DNA of 64,000 bases from CAZMCH01 sp964564735 (GCA_964564735.1 CAZMCH010000011.1:1-64000), one strand, 5' to 3'; positions 1-8,465 are shown, numbered from the stretch's first letter. Numbers and translations are program-made. Notes: generated by a model not told the origin, from the sequence alone.

Positions 1-654
1 GAAAAATTTGATTTGGAGATAAAATTTGTTCCATGCAGTCAACTTAGTGGCGATTTGTATGATTTTATTAGCCTAGATAATAAAAAAGTGGGATTTGTCA
101 TTGCTGATGTATCTGGCAAGGGATTACCGAGTGCAATCTTGATGGCAACAACACATGCTACAATTCGTGCAGCAGCAAAGGATGATATACAAAAATCCTC
201 AAAAATTATCTCTGAAGTTAACAGCTATTTATGTGAATATACAAGGACAACAGAATTTGTAACGATATTTTATGGTGTTCTTGATGCAGAAAAAATGACC
301 CTTACTTATACAAATGCAGGTCATAATCCACCAATCATAATTCGTGATGGTGCAGGTGTATTTCTTGAGCAGGGAGGGATCCCAGCAGGAATTATAAGAG
401 AGACAAATTACAATGAAGAGCAAATAGGATTGTGTTCGGGTGATACTATACTACTTTATACTGATGGCGTAACAGAAGCTATGAATTCAGAAAAAGAGAT
501 ATTTGGTATTAGACGTCTTATGAATATATTTCAAAAAAATCACTCAAAAAATTCAGAAGAAATAATAAAGATAATCTATGATAGGATATTAGATTTTCTT
601 GGTGATGCCCCGCAAAGCGATGATCTTACACTTATGACTATCAAAGTCAAATAG
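1..654 (+). CDS. PP2C-type SpoIIE/RsbU serine phosphatase, C-terminal part (5' end outside window)
   Basis: The reading frame is open to the window edge, so this is the C-terminal catalytic domain of a longer protein; the TTG at 13 is not a real start. Seen: the GDLYDF motif near the start, DVSGKGLPSA, TNAGHNPP, LLYTDGVTEA and DDLTLM at the end, which are the metal-binding and core motifs of the SpoIIE/RsbU branch of PP2C phosphatases. Known for the family: such domains dephosphorylate anti-sigma-factor antagonists, usually under control of an N-terminal sensor (GAF, PAS, HAMP or receiver) that here lies upstream of the window. No partner anti-sigma gene follows; the next 700 bases are non-coding repeats. 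Confidence 0.9.
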   Translation, partial: EKFDLEIKFVPCSQLSGDLYDFISLDNKKVGFVIADVSGKGLPSAILMATTHATIRAAAKDDIQKSSKIISEVNSYLCEYTRTTEFVTIFYGVLDAEKMTLTYTNAGHNPPIIIRDGAGVFLEQGGIPAGIIRETNYNEEQIGLCSGDTILLYTDGVTEAMNSEKEIFGIRRLMNIFQKNHSKNSEEIIKIIYDRILDFLGDAPQSDDLTLMTIKVK

Positions 655-1336
655 TAATGTTTTTAACTTATGGCAAGAGAAGACTCTTCTCTTCGCGCAA
701 GATGACAAAAATTATCATTCTGAATGAGCGAAGCGATTGAAGAATCTTATCTCTTGAATTATACCAGTTTCCATTTCAAATATTACATAATGATTTGTCA
801 TGCTGAACGAAGTGAAGCACCTCAATAGATTCTTTGCTGACGCTCAGAATGACAGTTTCGAATTAGCAAGTGGTATAATTCATACATTTTTATTTTAATG
901 GTGTGTATTATAGCCCAAAAATGCTTATTTGCGAGAAATGGTATAAAATTCTCAATCCACGTTATCCCTTACTTATCACGATATATATAATTGATAGCAT
1001 CGTTTACAAGTTCTTTTAAGAATCAGAGCCAATCTACGCTACGTAATCACCGAAAATCAACGGTCTATTTTCTTCTTACAACGTTTAAGAGTTACACAAA
1101 AAAACACAACATAGTCCCGAAGGGACGAAATATTTATAGAATAACTATCCATGAAAACTTACTATAATTCCCCCTTTATTAAGGCAACTTACCATAATTC
1201 CCCCCTTTTAAGGGGGGATAAAGGGGGGTATTAAAATTGCTTAAGTTGATACACATGGGGCGTATTAGCAATACGCCCTTTGGAGATTTAGAGGGATTTT
1301 CAACAAATTTATAAATACAAAAACTAATCTCGTTGA
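655..1336. repeat. Intergenic cluster of dispersed-repeat remnants
   Basis: No gene is visible in these 700 bases. Seen: (1) two units resembling the widespread TCATTCTGAACGAAGTGAAG type of interspersed repeat, at 714-752 and 797-855, the second with inverted ends TGTCAT/ATGACA; (2) a 12-bp inverted repeat (TGAATTATACCA at 755-766, its complement at 871-882) enclosing the second unit; (3) a tandem 30-base direct repeat at 1156-1185/1186-1215 built on AACTTACYATAATTCCCCC; (4) a perfect 9-bp hairpin GGGCGTATT/AATACGCCC at 1258-1278; (5) a 20-base string at 1282-1301 that recurs exactly at 44321-44340. These look like non-autonomous repeats, not regulatory sites. Confidence 0.7.
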
Positions 1337-1363
1337 CCAATAGATAACATTAATGTCTATTGG
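1337..1363 (-). terminator. Hairpin just after the YCF48-like gene
   Basis: An 8-bp inverted repeat (CCAATAGA at 1337-1344, TCTATTGG at 1356-1363) begins one base after the minus-strand stop codon. The minus strand lacks a clean T-run after it, so termination is plausible rather than certain. Read on the plus strand the hairpin is followed by a T-rich stretch inside the gene. Confidence 0.45.
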
Positions 1364-1364
1364 C

Positions 1365-2402
1365 TTATTTCTTTTTTATATAAATGATAGTTCCTTCGTC
1401 ACCAACAGCCCAACCTTCAGCTTTACTAGCAAATGAGACCGCCCATAAAACTTTGGTTGTTCCACTTTCCACAGCTACCCAGTTTCTACCATCGGAAGAA
1501 TGTAGTATTTTGCCAGAAGAGCCAACAGTCCATCCAGTAGCAGAATCTAAAAACACTACATCATAAAGAGGTTTGCTTTGTGCAGCTGCTGCTGCGGAGC
1601 GGTTCCATGTAACTCCGCCATTGGTTGTATTTAATACTGTTCCCAGTTTTCCAACAGCCCAACCCTTGCTTTCGCTATCAAAAAATATTCCGTATAATGG
1701 ATCGCTTATTTTTGATGGTTGAACTGTCCAGTTTCTGCCATTATCGCCAGTGTGTACAATAACTCCGCCTCCACCTGCAGCCCATCCATTTGTTATTAGG
1801 ACTTGTCCAGCACCGGGTTTGGAGAAATGAACTGCTTCTAATGGTTGGTTAGTTTTGCTTGATTGAGGATCCCATGTAAGCCCACCATTCTTTGTGCTAA
1901 TAATAACTCCGCTATCTCCTACAGCCCATCCTTCACTATTATTTGAAAAATAAAGACCTCGAAGTTTTTCGGTTATGCCTGTATTCTGTTTTTCCCATGT
2001 ATCACCAGCATTTTTTGTGTGTAAAACTGTTCCTCCATCACCAGCAACCCAGCCTTCATTTCCATCAACAAAATATACTGTTTGAAAAGGTGTTTCACCA
2101 ATTCCGCTATCAAGTTTCTTCCAAGTAGCACCTTTATCGTCAGAACGAAGTATTACTCCCAAATCACCAACAGCCCATACCTTGCCAGAAGCAGGATCCG
2201 CATGAACTTCAAAGAGATTTGTCTTAATTTCTGATGTTTGTGCAGTAACTAACCAGTCCTCAGACGTCTGAACTCCGCCATTTGTGTCGTCTGGACCTGT
2301 TTCCTCATCATCGCCTCCACAAGCCCAATAAAGCATTGTCAAACCTAAACAAAGCATAAAAACCAGTAACCACGAGAATCTTTTTTGGTTAAACTTTACC
2401 AT
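1365..2402 (-). CDS. YCF48/BNR-like seven-repeat beta-propeller lipoprotein
   Basis: 345 residues. A signal peptide ends in a lipobox (LYWAC, Cys28), followed by an acidic GGDDEE linker, so the mature protein should be lipid-anchored in the envelope. The rest consists of seven repeats of the form GWAVGDxGxI...T.NGG.TW, the pattern of YCF48/BNR beta-propellers; seven units fit a complete closed propeller. Known relatives include the photosystem II assembly factor Ycf48 and many secreted proteins of unknown role in non-phototrophs; nothing here suggests photosynthesis. RBS GGAGG precedes the ATG. It has its own promoter (2575-2603), embedded in a repeat shared with 30.0 kb. Function unknown. 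Confidence 0.85.
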   Translation of the reverse strand: MVKFNQKRFSWLLVFMLCLGLTMLYWACGGDDEETGPDDTNGGVQTSEDWLVTAQTSEIKTNLFEVHADPASGKVWAVGDLGVILRSDDKGATWKKLDSGIGETPFQTVYFVDGNEGWVAGDGGTVLHTKNAGDTWEKQNTGITEKLRGLYFSNNSEGWAVGDSGVIISTKNGGLTWDPQSSKTNQPLEAVHFSKPGAGQVLITNGWAAGGGGVIVHTGDNGRNWTVQPSKISDPLYGIFFDSESKGWAVGKLGTVLNTTNGGVTWNRSAAAAAQSKPLYDVVFLDSATGWTVGSSGKILHSSDGRNWVAVESGTTKVLWAVSFASKAEGWAVGDEGTIIYIKKK

Positions 2403-2574
2403 AGGATGCCTCCTATCCCTATAATTAAAATGTCAGAGACTAAATAAAATTATATCTCTTAAACACCAACCCCAAATTTATTATCTTTTATAAGAAAATT
2501 TGGTTCTAAACTGGATCTTTGTCATTAATTGACAAATAAAATCTCTAATACTTTCACTGGAAATACAAAGATAT
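2403..2574 (-). other. 5' leader of the YCF48-like gene with two hairpins
   Basis: The predicted transcript start near 2568 leaves a leader of about 165 bases. It contains TTTGTCA-N5-TGACAAA (2518-2536), which could be an operator or hairpin, and an 8-bp inverted repeat CCAAATTT/AAATTTGG (2472-2479 with 2496-2503). No known riboswitch signature is recognised. Confidence 0.4.
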
Positions 2575-2603
2575 AGTATAAGCCAATATATATTGAATGT
2601 CAA
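2575..2603 (-). promoter_or_regulatory. Sigma-70 type promoter for the YCF48-like lipoprotein
   Basis: On the minus strand the -35 box is TTGACA (2598-2603) and the -10 box is TATACT (2575-2580), with exactly 17 bases between. The promoter lies at the end of a repeat that is homologous to the promoter-bearing left end of the element at 30.0 kb. Confidence 0.7.
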
Positions 2604-2691
2604 CAGAAATTCTTGATGATCAGATATAAATTCGGGCATAAATAACCAACTGTGATAAAATATAGCAATAAAACACTATATAATCACAGTA
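2598..2691. repeat. Diverged half copy of the 30.0-kb inverted-repeat element
   Basis: The sequence from the TGTCAAC at 2598 through about 2691 aligns with 30025-30115 at roughly 80 percent identity by eye. It includes the arm (GATCAGATATAAATTCGGGC at 2618-2637 versus the exact arm at 30038-30067) and the shared block TGATAAAATATAG. The opposite arm is absent. The remaining bases to 2800 hold a CGCTGATT direct repeat (2702-2709, 2730-2737) and no gene. Confidence 0.65.
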
Positions 2692-2800
2692 TTAGTTAGA
2701 ATCGCTGATTAAACGGATTTGGCAGATTTTCGCTGATTTATTTCGTAATATGTAAATACTTATTAACTCTTAACCATCACATTTCACGCATTACATTTTC

Positions 2801-3352
2801 TTATATACTGGAAGATAGCCATTTTCCTGTTGTTTCAAGGATAGCGAGTTTCATATCGAGATTTTGCCTTCTGACTGGTATCATATCTATAAGGTCAAAT
2901 CCACAAGTGCCAAGAACCCTCTCCATACTAACACAACAACTAGGCGCACCGCCTCCGCCTCCACCAGCAACACAGATTCCAACTGCCTTTGTGCCAGCAA
3001 TGCCTTGTTTTCCTGACTCGTGCATACAAGTCCTACGAAGTCGATCAAGAAATGCTCTTATGCTTTCGCTTAAATCACCAAAATATACAGGCGTAGAAAA
3101 TACAACCGCATCACTATCTTTGATTTTGCTCACAATTGACGCAAAATCATCTTTAATAACGCATTGCCCTTGTGTCCTACATATTCCCCAACCATTATCA
3201 TCACATTGCCTACATCTCTCAATATTCATTTGAGGCAGGAATATTTTTTCACATTCTCCACCGACACTTGTTATTCCATGAATAAGAGCATCCGTAGCTC
3301 TTGCGGTTTGACCTTTTGGGTTTCTACTTCCGAGTATTATGATAAATTTCAT
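2801..3352 (-). CDS. NAD(P)H-dependent FMN reductase / iron-sulfur flavoprotein family
   Basis: 183 residues with a flavodoxin-like fold. The FMN phosphate loop is visible at residues 8-17 (GSRNPKGQTA), and TPVYFGDLSESIRAFLDR is the second flavin-contacting segment. Four cysteines at 47, 50, 58 and 64 (C-x2-C-x7-C-x5-C) sit where iron-sulfur flavoproteins of the Isf type bind a 4Fe-4S cluster, though the spacing is wider than the classic one. Likely role: soluble electron transfer or quinone/metal reduction. A GGGAG RBS precedes the ATG. It stands alone, with a perfect palindrome (3366-3379) just upstream of the RBS that may be its operator. The exact substrate cannot be told. Confidence 0.82.
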   Translation of the reverse strand: MKFIIILGSRNPKGQTARATDALIHGITSVGGECEKIFLPQMNIERCRQCDDNGWGICRTQGQCVIKDDFASIVSKIKDSDAVVFSTPVYFGDLSESIRAFLDRLRRTCMHESGKQGIAGTKAVGICVAGGGGGGAPSCCVSMERVLGTCGFDLIDMIPVRRQNLDMKLAILETTGKWLSSSI

Positions 3353-3365
3353 GATCGTTCTCCCT

Positions 3366-3379
3366 GCAGATTAATCTGC
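3366..3379. promoter_or_regulatory. Perfect 14-bp palindrome upstream of the flavoprotein gene
   Basis: GCAGATTAATCTGC is its own reverse complement and lies 13 bases before the ATG of the flavoprotein gene (minus strand), next to the RBS. It is a candidate operator or a short mRNA hairpin. The rest of 3380-3762 is AT-rich intergenic DNA in which I see no gene and no clear promoter. Confidence 0.4.
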
Positions 3380-3762
3380 TAGATAATTGGTTTCCTATAT
3401 TTTAGATAAAAAAGTGGGTGTTCACATTTTATTTCGCTTATCTCGATATATATTTATGTAAAATAAAACTCTCGCCCCAGACTTTCTGCTTAGCAATCTT
3501 CTTTTTTGTGAAGAAATCGGAAAAATCGGCAAAAACAAGCTATTTTGTCGTTTAACACACTTTATTTTCCTTTTATTTTCCCTTTTTTGTCCATAAAAAT
3601 CCACTTTTTGCCCTTATTTTTATGCCCTAATATTAGAATCCATTTTCGTTCTGCCAAAAAAATTACACTCTACATAAAAAACATGGATGATAATAATTAA
3701 AATTTATGTTATCATATATAAAATATGGCAATCATTCCTAAAACATCAAGGAGGGAATAAAA

Positions 3763-4002
3763 TTGAATATTGAGATAAGATTATTTGCAAATCTGGCTCA
3801 GTTCCTTCCGCCCGGGGCTAAGAATAAAAGGGCAAAGATCACAGTAAAAGATGGGATTAGTATAGCAGAATTGCTAGATGAATTAAATATACCAAAGAAC
3901 ACAACAAGCGTAATAATGGTCAATGGCGTTCACCAAAAAACTGATGTTGTCCTTAATGAAGGTGATGTTCTAAGTGTGATACCACCAGTCACGGGTGGAT
4001 AA
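3763..4002 (+). CDS. MoaD/ThiS family sulfur-carrier protein
   Basis: 79 residues with the beta-grasp fold. The C-terminus is VIPPVTGG; the terminal di-glycine is the residue pair that becomes adenylated and thiocarboxylated in MoaD, ThiS and related carriers. The start is TTG, chosen because AAGGAGGG sits at the right distance and no ATG is in frame. No MoeB/ThiF-like activating enzyme, MoaE or thiazole synthase is nearby, so the pathway (molybdopterin, thiamine, or tungsten cofactor) cannot be assigned. Stands alone, convergent with the thioredoxin-reductase-like gene, 3 bases apart. Confidence 0.88.
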   Translation: MNIEIRLFANLAQFLPPGAKNKRAKITVKDGISIAELLDELNIPKNTTSVIMVNGVHQKTDVVLNEGDVLSVIPPVTGG

Positions 4003-4005
4003 TAG

Positions 4006-4995
4006 CTATCTCATTACCAAATACTTATATGCAGAAAGCGCCGCCTTTGTGCCTTCACCTATTGAAACGCTGATCTGCTTTTCGGGAACGGTTGTTACAT
4101 CACCAGCCGCATAAACACCATCTATGCTTGTTTGGCATGAGCAATCTATGGCTATTTCTCCCCAGTTATTGAGTTTTACCAAATCTCTAGCAAATTCAGA
4201 ATTGGGGATAAGCCCTATTTCTATGAATACTCCTGATACGTCTAATTCCATCTTTTCATGTGTTTTGACGGATTCAACAGTTACACCTGTAACCCTTTTT
4301 TCGCCATTTATTGCATTTACTTTGTGAGATAACAGCCTGATTATATTATCAGCATCTTTTGTCTTTTCGAGCATGACAGCATCAGCTTGCCAGCTATCCA
4401 TTATGTTGATAATATATATCTTCTTTGCAATCTTCATAAGGTCAATAACTGCGGTAAAGGCAGAATTTCCACCACCGACAACAACGACATCCTTTCCAGC
4501 AAACAATGGTGCATCGCAGGTTGCACAATAGCTTACGCCTTTTCCAACTAACTCTTTTTCCCCTGAGACATTCATTGGCTTATATCTTTTGCCAGAAGCA
4601 ATAATAACCGTTTTCCCCTTAAATGTCATTCCATCAGAGGTTATTACCTCAAAACTACCATCATATCTTTCTACTTTTTCAACAGTTTTATCAAGAATTA
4701 TATCAACAATAGGAAATTGCTCCATCTGTTCTCTAAATTTTTTTGTCAATTCCTCACCAGTAATGTATTGATAGCCCATGTAATTTTCAATATCGGATGT
4801 CCATAAAAGTTGACCGCCTATGTTTTTGCTGACAAGCAAGGTTTTTAGCTGTTTGCGTGCTGTATAGACTGCAGATGTCATCCCGGCAGGACCACCACCG
4901 ATGATAATAACATCATATAGAGTATCGCTATCAGAAATTATCTGCTGTTCATCTTCGGGCATTATTAATTTAAGATCAAGTAAACTGGAACTCAT
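4006..4995 (-). CDS. Thioredoxin reductase-like FAD/NAD(P)-binding oxidoreductase
   Basis: 329 residues. The FAD-binding Rossmann motif GGGPAGMTSA comes after a 25-residue N-terminal extension; the redox-active CATC pair is near residue 157-160; the NAD(P) motif VVGGGNSA follows; the C-terminal GVYAAGDV is the FAD-binding end. This is the bacterial low-molecular-weight thioredoxin reductase layout. I chose the ATG at 4995 rather than GTG at 5004 because AAGGTGG then lies 5 bases upstream. The next gene upstream is a rubrerythrin-like protein (47 bases from its stop), so the pair probably serves oxidative stress or peroxide reduction. Ferredoxin- or alternative-disulfide-dependent substrates are possible; no thioredoxin gene is in the window. 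Confidence 0.88.
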   Translation of the reverse strand: MSSSLLDLKLIMPEDEQQIISDSDTLYDVIIIGGGPAGMTSAVYTARKQLKTLLVSKNIGGQLLWTSDIENYMGYQYITGEELTKKFREQMEQFPIVDIILDKTVEKVERYDGSFEVITSDGMTFKGKTVIIASGKRYKPMNVSGEKELVGKGVSYCATCDAPLFAGKDVVVVGGGNSAFTAVIDLMKIAKKIYIINIMDSWQADAVMLEKTKDADNIIRLLSHKVNAINGEKRVTGVTVESVKTHEKMELDVSGVFIEIGLIPNSEFARDLVKLNNWGEIAIDCSCQTSIDGVYAAGDVTTVPEKQISVSIGEGTKAALSAYKYLVMR

Positions 4996-5051
4996 ATATA
5001 CCACCTTGCGAAACGCTTCTAAATCTTACTTTTATTAATAAGATGTTTAAC

Positions 5052-5534
5052 CTATTTTATACTTCTCTTTATCTCAGACAGCTTGCGAATATGCTCTTTT
5101 TCTTCATTAAGTAACATCTGGATTGCATTTTCCTCAAAATCGCCAACCATTTCCCGCATCTCATATAGGAAAATGATGGAATCCTTTTCAAAACTAATGG
5201 CAACATCAATAGCTTCTCTTGGCGTTTTCAGGCTTTTTGCGATATTTTCAGGATATATATCACCTCTAAAAACCCTTTCGTCTGCAAGGGCTTTCATATA
5301 ACCCATGTATTCTGTCGCATAATATATTTCGGAAATCTGGTATCCACCAACCGATTTTAATATCTCTTGAAATTTTACTTTATGTTTTTTTTCCTCTGTC
5401 GAAAGATATTTGAATAAATCCCTAAGTATTGCAGTTTCAGCAGATTCCGCAAGTTCATAATAAAACGCTTCTCCATTTTTTTCTATCTCAATTGCTATTT
5501 CTACTATCTCTTGAATTGTTAATTTATCACTCAT
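5052..5534 (-). CDS. Rubrerythrin/ferritin-like diiron protein
   Basis: 160 residues, a four-helix bundle. The glutamate-rich iron ligands are visible as EKNGEAFYYEL, EEKKH, FEKDS and EEKEH, in the order expected of the ferritin-like diiron site. There is no C-terminal rubredoxin C-x2-C domain, so this is the short (sulerythrin-like) form rather than a full rubrerythrin. Likely role: peroxide reduction or iron handling in the cytoplasm. It lies in the same direction as the thioredoxin-reductase-like gene and the membrane protease gene, 13 bases after the latter's stop, so all may be cotranscribed. Confidence 0.85.
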   Translation of the reverse strand: MSDKLTIQEIVEIAIEIEKNGEAFYYELAESAETAILRDLFKYLSTEEKKHKVKFQEILKSVGGYQISEIYYATEYMGYMKALADERVFRGDIYPENIAKSLKTPREAIDVAISFEKDSIIFLYEMREMVGDFEENAIQMLLNEEKEHIRKLSEIKRSIK

Positions 5535-5547
5535 AAAAAAACCTCTC

Positions 5548-6390
5548 TTAATGTGATGACTTTTTTTCTTTTTCTTGGGCGTGGTATGGAACAGGTATAT
5601 ATTGCACAGAAGGTCGTCTGTTACCCGGTTGTGGAAATAGGTTCATTAATTGATAGACTTCCTCTGGCATATCAGTTGTAACAGGCAAACCGATATTCTG
5701 GGCTTCTGTTACTGTAATTGGATAATCATGTGTCCATTCGCCCCTAGTCAACAGATCAGCGATCTTTTCAGCTTTTTCTTCATCCATTTTATCGCTTATA
5801 ATTTCTCTAACACAATCTTTTAGCTGTTTCATTGCTTTTTTTGATATATCTGCCAAGATGTGCGTTTCATCATCAATTTCATCAACATTCTTTGTTTCCA
5901 TAACTTTAAGTATAGAAGCGGCGGGATAACCGCCAACCTGCGGATCAACTGATCCTAATACTGCGCTTTTATCCATAACGATCTCATCTGTTGATAAAGC
6001 GATGAGTGTTCCACCAGACATAGCATAATGAGGTATAAAAACCGTAACTTTGGCTTTGTGTCTTTTTAAGGCGCAGGCAATTCGTTCTGTTGCAAGCACA
6101 AGCCCGCCGGGTGTATGCAAAATAAGATCAATTGGAACATCATCATCAGTAAGATTAATTGCCCTTATAACTTCCTCAGAATCTTCAATATTGATATATC
6201 TGATCAAAGGAAAACCAAGTATATTCATCGTTTCCTGTCTATGAATTAATGCAATAACCCGACTCTTACGCTTTTTTTCTAAATTTCTTATGATTTTCAG
6301 CCTTGCGGTTTCAAGCATACGCCTTTGTATAATTGGGGCTAAAGCAGTTAACATAACAAATATCCAAAATATTTGAAAAATCCAAGACAT
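5548..6390 (-). CDS. ClpP/crotonase-fold membrane serine protease (SDH_sah family)
   Basis: 280 residues. An N-terminal transmembrane helix is followed by a ClpP-fold domain. HTPGGLVLATERIA and YAMSGGTLIALSTDEIVMD show the oxyanion glycines and nucleophile serine, and GSVDPQ matches SDH_sah family proteins, which are SppA/NfeD-like membrane peptidases. I placed the start at ATG 6390 because GGAGG precedes it at good distance; the frame is open to 6420, overlapping the rhomboid gene. The neighbour is a rhomboid protease, so two membrane-protein-cleaving enzymes are adjacent and probably cotranscribed, suggesting membrane quality control. No NfeD or stomatin gene is alongside. Confidence 0.86.
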   Translation of the reverse strand: MSWIFQIFWIFVMLTALAPIIQRRMLETARLKIIRNLEKKRKSRVIALIHRQETMNILGFPLIRYINIEDSEEVIRAINLTDDDVPIDLILHTPGGLVLATERIACALKRHKAKVTVFIPHYAMSGGTLIALSTDEIVMDKSAVLGSVDPQVGGYPAASILKVMETKNVDEIDDETHILADISKKAMKQLKDCVREIISDKMDEEKAEKIADLLTRGEWTHDYPITVTEAQNIGLPVTTDMPEEVYQLMNLFPQPGNRRPSVQYIPVPYHAQEKEKKSSH

Positions 6391-6413
6391 AAAACAAGCC
6401 TCCGATAAAAAAA

Positions 6414-7121
6414 TCACCAAGGACGATATTGATCTGCATATTGTCTAGGTAAATTACGTTGTCTCTTTTGAAAAATAAATATCAGCAATGCTCCTGTAGC
6501 AAATCCGCCAATATGCGCCCACCAAGCAACACCACCCTGCATAGAGCCAATACCTAACGAAGATGTTCCCATGAAAAACTGCATCAAAATCCAGAATCCC
6601 AAGAAAAAGAATGCTGGTATCTCAATAAACTGAACAAAAAAGAATATTGGAACAAGAGTCCAGATTTTGGCTCTTGGATATAAAACAAAATAAGCACCCA
6701 TAACACCTGCGATTGCACCGCTTGCTCCGATAGTCGGAATCCCAGAATTGGGATTTGTAAAGCCATGAATTAATCCTGCAGAAATTCCACATAATATATA
6801 AAAAATTACAAATCTAAAATGCCCAACCCGATCCTCGACATTATCGCCAAATATCCATAGATACCACATATTACCTATTATATGAAACCATCCGCCATGC
6901 AAGAATATACTGGTAAAAAGAGGAAATAAACCAGCAAGGATATTTCCTTTGCTTATTAGATGAAAAAATTTTGACGGAACAAATCCATAGACAGTTATAA
7001 AATCATTAAGATTTTGACCTAACGACAGCTGAAATATAAATGCAGCCGCATTTGCTATAATTAGGCTGACAGTCATTATTGGTGTTGATCTTGATTGGAT
7101 TGTATCTCTTAATGGTATCAT
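6414..7121 (-). CDS. Rhomboid-family intramembrane serine protease
   Basis: 235 residues with about six hydrophobic helices. The catalytic serine is in GASGAIAGVMG, the catalytic histidine in WAHIGGFATGAL, and the conserved HIIGNMW with GDNVEDRVG loop is present. Known function: cleavage of single-pass membrane proteins within the bilayer. The N-terminus starts directly before the first helix and there is no ankyrin or zinc extension. First gene of a minus-strand series with the SDH-type protease, rubrerythrin-like and thioredoxin-reductase-like genes. Confidence 0.93.
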   Translation of the reverse strand: MIPLRDTIQSRSTPIMTVSLIIANAAAFIFQLSLGQNLNDFITVYGFVPSKFFHLISKGNILAGLFPLFTSIFLHGGWFHIIGNMWYLWIFGDNVEDRVGHFRFVIFYILCGISAGLIHGFTNPNSGIPTIGASGAIAGVMGAYFVLYPRAKIWTLVPIFFFVQFIEIPAFFFLGFWILMQFFMGTSSLGIGSMQGGVAWWAHIGGFATGALLIFIFQKRQRNLPRQYADQYRPW

Positions 7122-7208
7122 AGTGAATTTTGCATGTAAAGTGTTGTATGGTTATTGGTTAATCAGGAAAAATTTCGGATGTGCATTAAGGAGAGTATCA
7201 AATATAAA

Positions 7209-7247
7209 TGTTGGTAATGATTTTCTAATGAAATATCATCACCAACA
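7209..7247 (-). terminator. Terminator hairpin after the inositol-phosphate synthase gene
   Basis: A 13-bp inverted repeat with one mismatch (TGTTGGTAATGAT at 7209-7221, ATCATCACCAACA at 7235-7247) starts 6 bases after the minus-strand stop codon. On the minus strand it is followed by a T-rich stretch (TTTATATTT). Confidence 0.7.
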
Positions 7248-7253
7248 AGGTTT

Positions 7254-8324
7254 TTATCTTCCAGCAATAAAGGCTTCTACCATGTCTCTTGCTTCTGAGT
7301 CAGAATATTGGATCGGAGGAGATTTCATAAAATATGATGATGGGGCAATCAGCGCACCTGATATGCCTCTATCAAGCGCAACTTTGCAACATCTGAGAGC
7401 ATCTATAACGATTCCAGCAGAATTCGGAGAATCCCAAACTTCTAACTTTAGGTCAAGATTCAATGGCACGTCACCAAATGCTGTTCCTCTCATGCTTATA
7501 TAACACCATTTTCTATCAGTCAACCATGGAACATAATCGCTAGGTCCAATATGGACGTGATCTGCTCCAATGTCATAATCCAATTGAGAAACGACAGCAT
7601 CTGTTTTAGACATTCTTTTTGTGCTGAGTCTTTCTTCTTCGATCATGTTTTTGAAGTCCATATTTCCGCCAACATTTAGTTGTGCAGTGTCAACCAGCTT
7701 TATACCTCTATCTCTAAAAAGCCTTGTTAAAACTCTATGCACAATTGTTGCACCAACTTGTGATTTTATATCGTCCCCTATTATAGGAACACCTGCTGAT
7801 CTGAATCTTTCTTGCCATTCCTTTGTTTTTGCAATAAATACGGGTATACAATTCACCATTCCACATTTGGCTTCTAGAGCCTGCTCTGCATACCACTTTA
7901 CAGCATCTTCACTGCCAACAGGCAAATAATTAATCAGAACATCAACCTCACGTTCTTTAAGTATTTTGGCAACATCAACAGGCTTTTCTTTTGATTCAGT
8001 TATCGTTTCTCTATAATATTTACCAAGCCCGTCTTTTGTAGGACCTCTTTGAACTTCAAAAGATATTTTTGGCATTTTGGCAAATTGAATCGTATTATTA
8101 GGTGGTGCGAGAAGTGCTTCTGAGAATTCTTTTCCTACCTTGTTGTTATCAACATCAAAACCAGCAACGAATTCGATATCTCTTATGTGATAACCACCAA
8201 GATTTACGTGCATAAGTCCGGGAACAAATTCATTTTCCTTTGCATTTTTGTAATATTCCACCCCCTGAACTAGGGCAGAAGCGCAGTTTCCGACACCTGC
8301 AATAGCTACTCTAATCTTTCCCAT
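7254..8324 (-). CDS. ino1: Myo-inositol-1-phosphate synthase
   Basis: 356 residues. The N-terminal NAD-binding motif AIAGVGNCASALVQG and the family signatures GDDIKSQVGATIVHR and LNVGGNMDF are clear; the length fits the short bacterial/archaeal class (about 360 residues). It converts glucose-6-phosphate to inositol-3-phosphate in the cytoplasm, feeding inositol phospholipids or compatible solutes. RBS AAGGAAGG lies before the ATG and a clear promoter is at 8403-8431. It is monocistronic, bounded downstream by a hairpin. No phosphatidylinositol synthase or inositol monophosphatase is nearby, so the end product is open. Confidence 0.95.
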   Translation of the reverse strand: MGKIRVAIAGVGNCASALVQGVEYYKNAKENEFVPGLMHVNLGGYHIRDIEFVAGFDVDNNKVGKEFSEALLAPPNNTIQFAKMPKISFEVQRGPTKDGLGKYYRETITESKEKPVDVAKILKEREVDVLINYLPVGSEDAVKWYAEQALEAKCGMVNCIPVFIAKTKEWQERFRSAGVPIIGDDIKSQVGATIVHRVLTRLFRDRGIKLVDTAQLNVGGNMDFKNMIEEERLSTKRMSKTDAVVSQLDYDIGADHVHIGPSDYVPWLTDRKWCYISMRGTAFGDVPLNLDLKLEVWDSPNSAGIVIDALRCCKVALDRGISGALIAPSSYFMKSPPIQYSDSEARDMVEAFIAGR

Positions 8325-8402
8325 TGTTGACTATCCTTCCTTAAACAAAGCATGTGATATAAATCTTATACAAATCATCTAATACAAACCTAAACTTAAA
8401 AT

Positions 8403-8431
8403 AGTATATAATAGGCTAATTATGTTGTCAA
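8403..8431 (-). promoter_or_regulatory. Sigma-70 type promoter for ino1
   Basis: Minus strand: -35 TTGACA (8426-8431), 17-base spacer, -10 TATACT (8403-8408). It gives a leader of about 70 bases before the ino1 start. Confidence 0.7.
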
Positions 8432-8465
8432 GATAAATGCAATCAACAATTTTGTTAAGACAGCA

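Noticed and set aside
3422..3604. 60-codon open frame on the minus strand in the 3.4-3.7 kb gap
   Set aside because: T-rich composition, no RBS, no recognisable domain; likely chance.
7123..7503. 126-codon plus-strand frame antisense to ino1
   Set aside because: It mirrors the well-supported ino1 coding frame and spans the terminator hairpin.
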